From positions 118,970 to 182,969 of the forward strand of contig JAZAQT010000880.1 of assembly GCA_036417435.1 (NCBI GenBank): a stretch of DNA of 64,000 nucleotides. Direction: 5' to 3'. Positions 1 through 12,152 of this stretch are shown in pieces; position 1 is the first letter of the stretch, and each line of letters begins with the position of its first letter. This stretch comes from Inia geoffrensis (lineage: Eukaryota > Chordata > Mammalia > Artiodactyla > Iniidae). The position numbers and the translations under genes were made by a program. A model generated the notes under the pieces. It did no database searches, was not told where the DNA came from, and was given only the letters and a program-made list of their open reading frames with translations.

Positions 1-1731
1 TTATTTTTATAAGGGGATTTAGCTTATGTACACTGCTGTGTGTATGCTGCTGTACACAAATGATTTTCTTATGGAGACCTATAAATATATGGGTTTTAAT
101 TTTCTTCATAGTCAGGTATATTCCTCGTTTTGGAACACGGGGTGCTGAGTCCATGTGGTTGAGCGAGGAGTAGGTCTTGTCTAATATATATTTGGCTTAT
201 GGAATGGTATCTGTCCTAATATCAACCTCTGGTTTTATGCAGCCTCCCCACTCTCCTTTCCCCTTAAGGAAGCATCAGTTTCTTTTGTAAATGTGAGACT
301 CTGTTGTGTTTTGTAATGCAGTTCACGCGTAGCCGTGTTTACGTTCCCGGTATTCGTGATACCTTATGATGTTTCTTTTTCTGTGTGACTTATTTCACTT
401 AGAATCATCGTAACTAAATCCACTCATTATGCTGCTACTGGTCTGTTGCCATTGATTTCATTGTTGAGTGATATTCCATTGTAGGGATGTACCACAACTT
501 TTATATCCATTTTTCTCTTTCTGGGCTATTGAAGTTGTACCATAGTCAAGGTTCCCGTAAAGAGAGCAGCCCCAAACTTTGGTGTGGCTGTGTCTTTTTC
601 ATTTAAATTTTCCGAATCTATGGCACCATAAGTGGAAGTGCCCTAGGCTCTGTAGCTTGGTTTTCTCTTTGTTCCAGGAAACACCATCCACTTCTCCAGA
701 GTGGCTGTTGGCAATTTACATCCCGCCCATCAGCATAACAAGGCTGCCGGTTCTCCATGGCCTGTCCTGCCTCTCTGGATTTTACACTTTTTTTCGGAGG
801 GCCCTTTTGATCGGTGGGAAGTGAGAGTTGCTTGTAGTGCGGATTTCCATTGCAGGCTTGCTTGGTTGGCCAAAAAGGGCGTATGCGTTTTTTCCTGAAT
901 AGGAAAAAACACATACGCCCTTTTTGGCCAAGTGCATCACTGTCGAACTGCTGCCTCTTTTCCTACGCTTTCAGAGCAATTCTTATCTACCCCCCGATAT
1001 CTGTTTTCTGCAATTCTGCGTCGCGTTCAAGTCCTCCTCACAGCCTTCCTTCAATAAATTTTTGGATGATAGGGGTCATTTGGAACTCTGCAGGATTGTG
1101 AGTTACGGTGCCAGAAATCTCGTTTTCTCAACTCGCTTTCTTGTGAGCTGACCGCAAACCCGAAGAATTGCTTCAGGCCCTAATCTCGTTCCGGCATGGC
1201 ACGCTGAGCCTTTGGTGAACTCTTCTTCCTGTAGGGAAATCAGAGTTCAATGTGCCCGTCCAAACACATCGAGTTAGCCGCTCATTGGTTCTCCTTATTC
1301 CTGATCAACTTCTACCGAAATTGCAAAGTGTGCGAAACAAGAGTTCAAAGGCACTGACTCTCCAAGTGAGGAGAATGTTAATATCGCCTCTGGAACGGCG
1401 AACTCGAGTCCCAGGGTTCGAAAATGGCGATGAGTTTTAGAAACTTTTCCTGATCACTTCGTAGACCATATTCTGGGTTTTCCATGCATATTTTAGCTGA
1501 AGGATAAATCCCTTAAACGTGGAGATTTGGGACCCTTGGAATGGGAACCATGCACCATTACCTCAAAGGGTCTGCATTCCCTCACCAATAGCATCAGCCC
1601 CAGGTGTCCAGCCTTATCTCTCCCACAGCTGTGGATGTAGCGGTGGTAAATCCAAGATTCCACACAAGCCCTGAAGGACTTATTTAACAATTTCTCTCTA
1701 TTTCACAGTCCTTGTGTTTTCTTTTTCAAAT
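1..1731. repeat. Satellite monomer 1 (core)
   Basis: The window opens just inside the L1 3' tail. The palindrome at 866-931 is only 66 bp: six bases of its centre are missing and the right arm has one extra mismatch. This deletion explains the 1,731-bp length. Confidence 0.93.
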
Positions 1732-2590
1732 TTATTTTTATAAGGGGATTTAGCTTATGTACACTGCTGTGTGTATGCTGCTGTACACAAATGATTTTCT
1801 TATGGAGACCTATAAATGTATGGGTTTTAATTTTCTTCATAGTCAGGTATATTCCTCGGTTTTGAACACGGGGTGCTGAGTCCATGTGGTTGAGCGAGGA
1901 GTAGGTCTTGTCTAATATATATTTGGCTTATGGAATGGTATCTGTCCTAATATCAACCTCTGGTTTTATGCAGCCTCCCCACTCTCCTTTCCCCTTAAGG
2001 AAGCATCAGTTTATTTTGTAAATATGAGACTCTGTTGTGTTTTGTAATGCAGTTCACGCGTAGCCGTGTTTACGTTCCCGGCATTCGTGATACCTTATGA
2101 TGCTTCTTTTTCTGTGTGACTTATTTCACTTAGAATCATCGTAACTAAATCCACTCATTATGCTGCTACTGGTCTGTTGCCATTGATTTCATTGTTGAGT
2201 GATATTCCATTGTAGGGATGTACCACAACTTTTATATCCATTTTTGTCTTTCTGGGCTATTGAAGTTGTACCATAGTCAAGGTTCCCGTAAAGAGAGCAG
2301 CCCCAAACTTTGGTGTGGCTGTGTCTTTTTCATTTAAATTTTCCAAATCTATGGCACCATAAGTGGAAGTGCCCTAGGCTCTCTAGCTTGGTTTTCTCTT
2401 TGTTCCAGGAAACACCATCCACTTTTCCAGAGTGGCTGTTGGCAATTTCCATCCCGCCCATCAGCATAACAAAGCTGCCGGTTCTCCATGGCCTGTCCTG
2501 CCTCTCTGGATTTTACACTTTTTTTCGGAGGGCACTTTTGATCGGTGGGAAGTGAGAGTTGCTTGTAGTGCGGATTTCCATTGCAGGCTT
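1732..2590 (-). mobile_element. L1-derived part of the monomer (shown in monomer 2)
   Basis: The first half of each monomer aligns by eye to the 3' end of an artiodactyl/cetacean L1 on the minus strand. The degenerate 3' tail and 3'UTR come first ('atttatttttata', 'ctgctgtacac', 'cctttccccttaag'), then the end of ORF2 ('tgtgtgacttatttcact', 'gatattccattgta', 'agtggctgt..caatttacatccc', and 'ggtgggaagtgag' against L1 'ggtgtgaggtgat'). The spacer of this window holds a less decayed L1 of the same region at 55,684-56,392 that serves as an internal comparison. The ORF2 frame is destroyed in every monomer. The same segment recurs at the same phase in all complete copies. Confidence 0.8.
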
Positions 2591-2596
2591 GCTTGG

Positions 2597-2668
2597 TTGG
2601 CCAAAAAGGGCGTATGCGTTTTTTCCTGAATATATTCAGGAAAAAACGCATACGCCCTTTTTGGCCAA
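2597..2668. mobile_element. 72-bp perfect palindrome, mariner-type MITE relic (monomer 2)
   Basis: A perfect 72-bp inverted repeat with 36-bp arms and no spacer. It starts TTGGCCAAAAAG and ends CTTTTTGGCCAA, with GAATATATTC at the centre. The ends and the internal T-run match the short mariner-derived palindromic MITE abundant in cattle and whale genomes, whose arms begin TTAGGTTGGCCAAAAAG from memory. The left flank here (gcttggttggcc) retains a likely extended terminal repeat; the right flank is decayed. It sits at the right end of the L1-derived segment in every monomer. Positions in other copies are given in the monomer entries. Confidence 0.75.
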
Positions 2669-3467
2669 GTGCATCACTGTCGAACTGCTGCCTCTTTTCC
2701 TACGCTTTCAGAGCAATTCTTATCTACCCCCCGATATCTGTTGTCTGCAATTCTGCGTCGCGTTCAAGTCCTCATCACAGCCTTCCTTCAATAAATTTTT
2801 GGATGATAGGGGTCATTTGGAACTCTGCAGGATTGTGATTTACGGTGCCAGAAATCTCCTTTTCTCAACTTGCTTTCTTGTGAGCTGACCGCAAACCCGA
2901 AGAATTGCTTCAGGCCCTAATCTAGTTCCGGCATGGCACGCTGAGCCTTTGGTGAACTCTTCTTCCTGTAGGGAAATCAGAGTTCAATGTGCCCCTCCAA
3001 ACACATCGAGTTAGCCACTCATTGGTTCTCCTTATTCCTGATCATCTTCTACCGAAATTGCAAAGTGTGCGAAACAAGAGGTCAAAGGCACTGACTCTCC
3101 AAGTGGGGAGAATGTTAATATCGCCTCTGGAACGGCGAACTCGAGTCCCAGGGTTCGAAAATGGCGATGAGTTTTAGAAACTTTGCCTGATCACTTCGTC
3201 ACCATATTCTGGGTTTTCCATGCATATTTTAGCTGAAGGATAAATCCCTTAAACGTGGAGATTTGGGACCCGTGGAATGGGAACCATGCACCATTACCTC
3301 AAAGGGTCTGCATTCTCTCACCAATAGCATCAGCCCCAGGTGTCCAGCCTTATCTCTCCCACAGCTGTGGATGTAGCGGTGGTAAATCCAAGATTCCACA
3401 CAAGCCCTGAAGGACTTATTTAACAATTTCTCTCTATTTCACAGTCCTTGTGTTTTCTTTTTCAAAT
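2669..3467. other. Unrecognised ~800-bp part of the monomer (monomer 2)
   Basis: The segment from the palindrome to the next L1 3' end. I recognise no transposable element, RNA gene or coding sequence in it. Landmarks are 'cttgtgagctgaccgcaaac', an XhoI site followed by 'cccagggttcgaaaatgg', 'gggttttccatgcatatttt' and 'cacagctgtggatgtag'. The bases 'GGTTCGA' match half of a pol III B box only in core monomers and are lost in edge monomers, so I do not read them as a promoter. Origin is unknown; it may be the unique genomic DNA in which the L1 first landed. Confidence 0.6.
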
Positions 3468-5204
3468 TTATTTTTATAAGGGGATTTAGCTTATGTACAC
3501 TGCTGTGTGTATGCTGCTGTACACAAGTGATTTTCTTATGGAGACCTATAAATGTATGGGTTTTAATTTTCTTCATAGTCAGGTATATTCCTCGGTTTTG
3601 AACACGGGGTGCTGAGTCCATGTGGTTGAGCGAGGAGTAGGTCTTGTCTAATATTTATTTGGCTTATGGAATGGTATCTGTCCTAATATCAACCTCTGGT
3701 TTTATGCAGCCTCCCCACTCTCCTTTCCCCTTAAGGAAGCATCAGTTTATTTTGTAAATATGAGACTCTGTTGTGTTTTGTAATGCAGTTCACGCGTAGC
3801 CGTGTTTACGTTCCCGGCATTCGTGATACCTTATGATGTTTCTTTTTCTGTGTGACTTATTTCACTTAGAATCATCGTAACTAAATCCACTCATTATGCT
3901 GCTACTGGTCTGTTGCCATTGATTTCATTGTTGAATGATATTCCATTGTAGGGATGTACCACAACTTTTATATCCATTTTTCTCTTTCTGGGCTATTGAA
4001 GTTGTACCATAGTCAAGGTTCCCGTAAAGAGAGCAGCCCCAAACTTTGGTGTGGCTGTGTCTTTTTCATTTAAATTTTCCAAATCTATGGCACCATAAGT
4101 GGAAGTGCCCTAGGCTCTCTAGCTTGGTTTTCTCTTTGTTCCAGGAAACACCATCCACTTTTCCAGAGTGGCTGTTGGCAATTTCCATCCCGCCCATCAG
4201 CATAACAAGGCTGCCGGTTCTCCATGGCAGGTCCTGCCTCTCTGGATTTTACACTTTTTTTCGGAGGGCCCTTTTGATCGGTGGGAAGTGAGAGTTGCTT
4301 GTAGTGCGGATTTCCATTGCAGGCTTGCTTGGTTGGCCAAAAAGGGCGTATGCGTTTTTTCCTGAATATATTCAGGAAAAAACGCATACGCCCTTTTTGG
4401 CCAAGTGCATCACTGTCGAACTGCTGCCTCTTTTCCTACGCTTTCAGAGCAATTCTTATCTACCCCCTGATATCTGTTTTCTGCAATTCTGCGTCGCGTT
4501 CAAGTCCTCCTCACAGCCTTCCTTCAATAAATTTTTGGATGATAGGGGTCATTTGGAACTCTGCAGGATTGTGAGTTACGGTGCCAGAAATCTCCTTTTC
4601 TCAACTCGCTTTCTTGTGAGCTGACCGCAAACCCGAAGAATTGCTTCAGGCCCTAATCTCATTCCGGCATGGCACGCTGAGCCTTTGGTGACCTCTTCTT
4701 CCTGTAGGGAAATCAGAGTTCAATCTGCCCGTCCAAACACATCGAGTTAGCCGCTCATTGGTTCTCCTTATTCCTGATCATCTTCTACCGAAATTGCAAA
4801 GTGTGCGAAACAAGAGGTCAAAGGCACTGACTCTACAAGTGGGGAGAATGTTAATATCGCCTCTGGAACGGCGAACTCGAGTCCCAGGGTTCGAAAATGG
4901 CGATGAGTTTTAGAAACTTTGCCTGATCACTTCGTGGACCATATTCTGGGTTTTCCATGCATATTTTAGCTGAAGGATAAATCCCTTAAACGTGGAGATT
5001 TGGGACCCGTGGAATGGGAACCATGCACCATTACCTCAAAGCGTCTGCATTCCCTCACCAATAGCATCAGCCCCAGGTGTCCAGCCTTATCTCTCCCACA
5101 GCTGTGGATGTAGCGGTGGTAAACCCAAGATTCCACACAAGCCCTGAAGGACTTATTTAACAATTTCTCTCTATTTCACAGTCCTTGTGTTTTCTTTTTC
5201 AAAT
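3468..5204. repeat. Satellite monomer 3 (core)
   Basis: Full-length copy with a perfect palindrome at 4333-4404. Close to monomer 2, sharing 'cacttttccagagtgg' and 'ggcaatttccatcc' where most copies have 'cacttctcc' and 'atttacatcc'. Confidence 0.93.
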
Positions 5205-6941
5205 TTATTTTTATAAGGGGATTTAGCTTATGTACACTGCTGTGTGTATGCTGCTGTACACAAATGATTTTCTTATGGAGACCTATAAATGTATGGGTTT
5301 TAATTTTCTTCATAGTCAGGTATATTCCTCGGTTTTGAACACGGGGTGCTGAGTCCATGTGGTTGAGCGAGGAGTAGGTCTTGTCTAATATATATTTGGC
5401 TTATGGAATGGTATCTGTCCTAATATCAACCTCTGGTTTTATGCAGCCTCCCCACTCTCCTTTCCCCTTAAGCAAGCATCAGTTTCTTTTGTAAATGTGA
5501 GACTCTGTTGTGTTTTGTAATGCAGTTCATGCGTAGCCGTGTTTACGTTCCCGGTATTCGTGATACCTTATGATGTTTCTTTTTCTGTGTGACTTATTTC
5601 ACTTAGAATCATCGTAACTAAATCCACTCATTATGCTGCTACTGGTCTGTTGCCATTGATTTCATTGTTGAGTGATATTCCATTGTAGGGATGTACCACA
5701 ACTTTTATATCCATTTTTCTCTTTCTGGGCTATTGAAGTTGTACCATAGTCAAGGTTCCCGTAAAGAGAGCAGCCCCAAACTTTGGTGTGGCTGTGTCTT
5801 TTTCATTTAAATTTTCCGAATCTATGGCACCATAAGTGGAAGTGCCCTAGGCTCTCTAGCTTGGTTTTCTCTTTGTTCCAGGAAACACCATCCACTTCTC
5901 CAGAGTGGCTGTAGGCAATTTACATCCCGCCCATCAGCATAACAAGGCTGCCGGTTCTCCATGGCCTTTCCTGCTTCTCTGGATTTTACACTTTTTTTCG
6001 GAGGGCCCTTTTGATCGGTGGGAAGTGAGAGTTGCTTGTAGTGCGGATTTCAATTGCAGGCTTGCTTGGTTGGCCAAAAAGGGCGTATGCGTTTTTTCCT
6101 GAATATATTCAGGAAAAAACGCATACGCCCTTTTTGGCCAAGTGCATCACTGTCGAACTGCTGCCTCTTTTCCTACGCTTTCAGAGCAATTCTTATCTAC
6201 CCCCCGATATCTGTTTTCTGCAGTTCTGCGTCGCGTTCAAGTCCTCCTCACAGCCTTCCTTCAATAAATTTTTGGATGATAGGGGTCATTTGAAACTCTG
6301 CAGGATTGTGAGTTACAGTGCCAGAAATCTCCTTTTCTCAACTCGCTTTCTTGTGAGCTGACCGCAAACCCGAAAAATTGCTTCAGGCCCTAATCTCGTT
6401 CCGGCATGGCACGCTGAGCCTTTGGTGAACTCTTCTTCCTGTAGGGAAATCAGAGTTCAACGTGCCCGTCCAAACACATCGAGCTAGCCGCTCATTGGTT
6501 CTCCTTATTCCTGATCATCTTCTACCGAAATTGCAAAGTGTGCGAAACAAGAGGTCAAAGGCACTGAGTCTCCAAGTGGGGAGAATGTTAATATTGCCTC
6601 TGGAGCGGCGAACTCGAGTCCCAGGGTTCGAAAATGGCGATGAGTTTTAGAAACTTTGCCTGATCACTTCGTGGACCATATTCTGGGTTTTCCATGCATA
6701 TTTTAGCTGAAGGATAAATCCTTTAAACGTGGAGATTTGGGACCCGTGGAATGGGAACCATGCACCATTACCTCAAAGGGTCTGCATTCCCTCACCAATA
6801 GCATCAGCCCCAAGTGTCCAGCCTTATCGCTCCCACAGCTGTGGATGTAGAGGTGGTAAATCCAAGATTCCACACAAGCCCAGAAGGACTTATTTAAGAA
6901 TTTCTCTCTATTTCACAGTCCTTGTGTTTTCTTTTTCAAAT
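5205..6941. repeat. Satellite monomer 4 (core)
   Basis: Perfect palindrome at 6070-6141. Shares 'ggctgtaggcaatttac' and 'cctttcctgcttctctgg' with monomers 7 and 13, marking a variant class dispersed through the array. Confidence 0.93.
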
Positions 6942-8678
6942 TTATTTTTATAAGGGGATTTAGCTTATGTACACTGCTGTGTGTATGCTGCTGTACACAA
7001 ATGATTTTCTTATGGAGACCTATAAATGTATGGGTTTTAATTTTCTTCATAGTCAGGTATATTCCTCGGTTTTGAACACGGGGTGCTGAGTCCATGTGGT
7101 TGAGCGAGGAGTAGGTCTTGTCTAATATATATTTGGCTTATGGAATGGTATCTGTCCTAATATCAACCTCTGGTTTTATGCAGCCTCCCCACTCTCCTTT
7201 CCCCTTAAGCAAGCAGCAGTTTCTTTTGTAAATGTGAGACTCTGTTGTGTTTTGTAATGCAGTTCACGCGTAGCCGTGTTTACGTTCCCGGTATTCGTGA
7301 TACCTTATGATGTTTCTTTTTCTGTGTGACTTATTTCACTTAGAATCATCGTAACTAAATCCACTCATTATGCTGCTACTGGTCTGTTGCCATTGATTTC
7401 ATTGTTGAGTGATATTCCATTGTAGGGATGTACCACAACTTTTATATCCATTTTTCTCTTTCTGGGCTATTGAAGTTGTACCATAGTCAAGGTTCCCGTA
7501 AAGAGCGCAGCCCCAAACTTTGGTGTGGCTGTGTCTTTTTCATTTAAATTTTCCGAATATATGGCACCATAAGTGGAAGTGCCCTAGGCTCTCTAGCTTG
7601 GTTTTCTCTTTGTTCCAGCAAACACCATCCACTTCTCCAGAGTGGTTGTTGGCAATTTACATCCCGCCCATCAGCATAACAAGGCTGCCGGTTCTCCATG
7701 GCCTGTCCTGCCTCTCTGGATTTTACACTTTTTTTCGGAGGGCCCTTTTGATCGGTGGGAAGTGAGAGTTGCTTGTAGTGCGGATTTCCATTGCAGGCTT
7801 GCTTGGTTGGCCAAAAAGGGCGTATGCGTTTTTTCCTGAATATGTTCAGGAAAAAACGCATACGCCCTTTTTGGCCAAGTGCATCACTGTCGAACTGCTG
7901 CCTCTTTTCCTACGCTTTCAGAGCAATTCTTATCTACCCCCCGATATCTGTTTTCTGCAATTCTGCGTCGCGTTCAAGTCCTCCTCACAGCCTTCCTTCA
8001 ATAAATTTTTGGATGATAGGGGCCATTTGGAACTCTGCAGGATTGTGAGTTACAGTGCCAGAAATCTCCTTTTCTCAGCTCGCTTTCTTGTGAGCTGACC
8101 GCAAACCCGAAGAATTGCTACAGGCCCTAATCTCGTTCCGCCATGGCACGCTGAGCGTTTGGTGAACTCTTCTTCCTGTAGGGAAATCAGAGTTCAATGT
8201 GCCCGTCCAAACACATCGAGTTAGCCGCTCATTGGTTCTCCTTATTCCTGATCATCTTCTACTGAAATTGCAAAGTGTGCGAAACAAGAGGTCAAAGGCA
8301 CTGACTCTCCAAGTGGGGAGAATGTTAATATCGCCTCTGGAGCCGCAAACTCGAGTCCCAGGGTTCGAAAATGGCGATGAGTTGTAGAAACTTTGCCTGA
8401 TCACTTCGTGGACCATATTCTGGGTTTTCCATGCATATTTTAGCTGAAGGATAAATCCCTTAAACGTGGAGATTTGGGACCCGTGGAATGGGAACCATGC
8501 ACCATTACCTCAAAGGGTCTGCATTCCCTCACCAATAGCATCAGCCCCAAGTGTCCAGTCTTATCTCTTCCACAGCTGTGGATGTAGCGGTGGTAAATCC
8601 AAGATTCCACACAAGACCTGAAGGACTTATTTAAACATTTCTCTCTATTTCACAGTCCTTGTGTTTTCTTTTTGAAAT
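6942..8678. repeat. Satellite monomer 5 (core, 5/6 pair)
   Basis: Palindrome at 7807-7878 with one central mismatch. Adjacent to its closest relative, monomer 6: both have 'gtggttgttggc', 'ttgctacaggccc', 'gagcgtttgg' and 'gagccgcaaactc'. Confidence 0.93.
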
Positions 8679-10415
8679 TTATTTTTATAAGGGTATTTAG
8701 CTTATGTACACTGCTGTGTGTATGCTGCTGTACACAAATGATTTTCTTATGGAGACCTATAAATGTATGGGTTTTAATTTTCTTCATAGTCAGGTATATT
8801 CCTCGGTTTTGAACACGGGGTGCTGAGTCCATGTGGTTGAGCGAGGAGTAGGTCTTGTCTAATATATATTTGGCTTATGGAATGGTATCTGTCCTAATAT
8901 CAACCTCTGGTTTTATGCAGCCTCCCCACTCTCCTTTCCCCTTAAGCAAGCATCAGTTTCTTTTGTAAATGTGAGACTCTGTTGTGTTTTGTAATGCAGT
9001 TCACGCGTAGCCGTGTTTACGTTCCCGGTATTCGTGATACCTTATGATGTTTCTTTTTCTGTGTGACTTATTTCACTTAGAATCATCGTAACTAAATCCA
9101 CTCATTATGCTGCTACTGGTCTGTTGCCATTGATTTCATTGTTGAGTGATATTCCATTGTAGGGATGTACCACAACTTTTATATCCATTTTTCTCTTTCT
9201 GGGCTATTGAAGTTGTACCATAGTCAAGGTTCCCGTAAAGAGCGCAGCCCCAAACTTTGGTGTGGCTGTGTCTTTTTCATTTAAATTTTCCGAATATATG
9301 GCACCATAAGTGGAAGTGCCCTAGGCTCTCTAGCTTGGTTTTCTCTTTGTTCCAGCAAACACCATCCACTTCTCCAGAGTGGTTGTTGGCAATTTACATC
9401 CCGTCCATCAGCATAACAAGGCTGCCGGTTCTCCATGGCCTGTCCTGCCTCTCTGGATTTTACACTTTTTTTCGGAGGGCCCTTTTGATCGGTGGGAAGT
9501 GAGAGTTGCTTGTAGTGCGGATTTCCATTGCAGGCTTGCTTGGTTGGCCAAAAAGGGCGTATGCGTTTTTTCCTGAATATATTCAGGAAAAAACGCATAC
9601 GTCCTTTTTGGCCAAGTGCATCACTGTCGAACTGCTGCCTCTTTTCCTACGCTTTCAGAGCAATTCTTATCTACCCCCCGATATCTGTTTTCTGCAATTC
9701 TGCGTCGCGTTCAAGTCCTCCTCACAGCCTTCCTTCAATAAATTTTTGGATGATAGGGGCCATTTGGAACTCTGCAGGATTGTGAGTTACAGTGCCAGAA
9801 ATCTCCTTTTCTCAGCTCGCTTTCTTGTGAGCTGACCGCAAACCCGAAGAATTGCTACAGGCCCTAATCTCGTTCCGCCATGGCACGCTGAGCGTTTGGT
9901 GAACTCTTCTTCCTGTAGGGAAATCAGAGTTCAATGTGCCCGTCCAAACACATCGAGTTAGCCGCTCATTGGTTCTCCTTATTCCTGATCATCTTCTACC
10001 GAAATTGCAAAGTGTGCGAAACAAGAGGTCAAAGGCACTGACTCTCCAAGTGGGGAGAATGTTAATATCGCCTCTGGAGCCGCAAACTCGAGTCCCAGGG
10101 TTCGAAAATGGCGATGAATTGTAGAAACTTTGCCTGATCACTTCGTGGACCATATTCTGGGTTTTCCATGCATATTTTAGCTGAAGGATAAATCCCTTAA
10201 ACGTGGAGATTTGGGACCCGTGGAATGGGAACCATGCACCATTACCTCAAAGGGTCTGCATTCCCTCACCAATAGCATCAGCCCCAAGTGTCCAGTCTTA
10301 TCTCTTCCACAGCTGTGGATGTAGCGGTGGTAAATCCAAGATTCCACACAAGACCTGAAGGACTTATTTAAACATTTCTCTCTATTTCACAGTCCTTGTG
10401 TTTTCTTTTTGAAAT
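8679..10415. repeat. Satellite monomer 6 (core, 5/6 pair)
   Basis: Palindrome at 9544-9615 with one mismatch in the right arm ('cgtcc' for 'cgccc'). Nearly a copy of monomer 5, so a one-monomer tandem duplication is likely. Confidence 0.93.
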
Positions 10416-12152
10416 TTATTTTTATAAGGGTATTTAGCTTATGTACACTGCTGTGTGTATGCTGCTGTACACAAATGATTTTCTTATGGAGACCTATAAA
10501 TGTATGGGTTTTAATTTTCTTCATAGTCAGGTATATTCTTCGGTTTTGAACACGGGGTGCTGAGTCCATGTGGTTGAGCGAGGAGTAGGTCTTGTCTAAT
10601 ATATATTTGGCTTATGGAATGGTATCTGTCCTAATATCAACCTCTGGTTTTATGCAGCCTCCCCACTCTCCTTTCCCCTTAAGCAAGCATCAGTTTCTTT
10701 TGTAAATGTGAGACTCTGTTGTGTTTTGTAATGCAGTTCACGCGTAGCCGTGTTTACGTTCCCGGTATTCGTGATACCTTATGATGTTTCTTTTTCTGTG
10801 TGACTTATTTCACTTAGAATCATCGTAACTAAATCCACTCATTATGCTGCTACTGGTCTGTTGCCATTGATTTCATTGTTGAGTGATATTCCATTGTAGG
10901 GATGTACCACAACTTTTATATCCATTTTTCTCTTTCTGGGCTATTGAAGTTGTACCATAGTCAAGGTTCCCGTAAAGAGCGCAGCCCCAAACTTTGGTGT
11001 GGCTGTGTCTTTTTCATTTAAATTTTCCGAATCTATGGCACCATAAGTGGAAGTGCCCTAGGCTCTCTAGCTTGGTTTTCTCTTTGTTCCAGGAAACACC
11101 ATCCACTTCTCCAGAGTGGCTGTAGGCAATTTACATCCCGCCCATCAGGATAACAAGGCTGCCGGTTCTCCATGGCCTTTCCTGCTTCTCTGGATTTTAC
11201 ACTTTTTTTCGGAGGGCCCTTTTGATCGGTGGGAAGTGAGAGTTGCTTGTAGTTCGGATTTCCATTGCAGGCTTGCTTGGTTGGCCAAACAGGGCGTATG
11301 CGTTTTTTCCTGAATATATTCAGGAAAAAACGCATACGCCCTTTTTGGCCAAGTGCATCACTGTCGAACTGCTGCCTCTTTTCCTACGCTTTCAGAGCAA
11401 TTCTTATCTAACCCCCGATATCTGTTTTCTGCAATTCTGCATCGCGTTCAAGTTCTCCTCACAGCCTTCCTTCAATAAATTTTTGGATGATAGGGGTTAT
11501 TTGGAACTCTGCAGGATTGTGAGTTACAGTGCCAGAAATCTCCTTTTCTCAACTCGCTTTCTTGTGAGCTGACCGCAAACCCGAAGAATTGCTTCAGGCC
11601 CTAATCTCGTTCCGGCATGGCACGCTGAGCCTTTGGTGAACTCTTCTTCCTGTAGGGAAATCAGAGTTCAATGTGCCCGTCCAAACACATCGAGTTTGCC
11701 GCTCATTGGTTCTCCTTATTCCTGATCAACTTCTACCGAAATTGCAAAGTGTGGAAAACAAGAGGTCAAAGGCACTGACTCTCCAAGTGGGTAGAATGTT
11801 AATATTGCCTCTGGAGCGGCGAACTCGAGTCCCAGGGTTCGAAAATGGCGATGAGTTTTAGAAACTTTGCCTGATCACTTCGTGGACCATATTCTGGGTT
11901 TTCCATGCATATTTTAACTGAAGGATAAATCCCTTAAACGTGGAGATTTGGGACCCGTGGAATGGGAACCATGCACCATTACCTCAAAGGGTCTGCATTC
12001 CCTCACCAATAGCATCAGCCCCAAGTGTCCAGCCTTCTCTCTCCCACTGCTGTGGATGTAGAGGTGGTAAATCCAAGATTCCACACAAGCCCAGAAGGAC
12101 TTATTTAAGAATTTCTCTCTATTTCACCGTCCTTGTGTTTTCTTTTTCAAAT
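10416..12152. repeat. Satellite monomer 7 (core, related to 13)
   Basis: Palindrome at 11281-11352 with one left-arm mismatch ('aaacagg'). Shares rare variants with monomer 13 about 10,423 bp downstream: 'cagctaataacaagg'-region 'atcaggataac', 'ctaacccccgata', 'tgcatcgcgttcaagttc', 'gtgtggaaaac' and 'tgggtagaatg'. Confidence 0.93.

Larger units (their letters stand above)
1732..3467. repeat. Satellite monomer 2 (core)
   Basis: First complete copy; used here as the reference monomer. Perfect palindrome at 2597-2668. A small deletion near 3199 ('cgtcacc' for 'cgtggacc') makes it 1 bp short. Confidence 0.93.

Noticed and set aside
579..824. Recurrent open frames of 60-110 codons in each monomer, such as 579-824 plus and its copies every 1.737 kb
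   Set aside because: They occur in several overlapping frames on both strands, have no recognised domains, cross the palindrome and L1 relic, and are broken in edge monomers. Repetition of one sequence explains their number.
1411..1430. 'GGTTCGA' as a pol III B box in the monomer
   Set aside because: Only half of the consensus matches, no A box lies upstream, and edge monomers lack it.
4295..4624. A 109-codon frame spanning the palindrome, kept in most core monomers
   Set aside because: The palindrome has no stop in this frame by chance and the core is homogenised, so conservation reflects concerted evolution. Coding similarity is absent outside the MITE relic.
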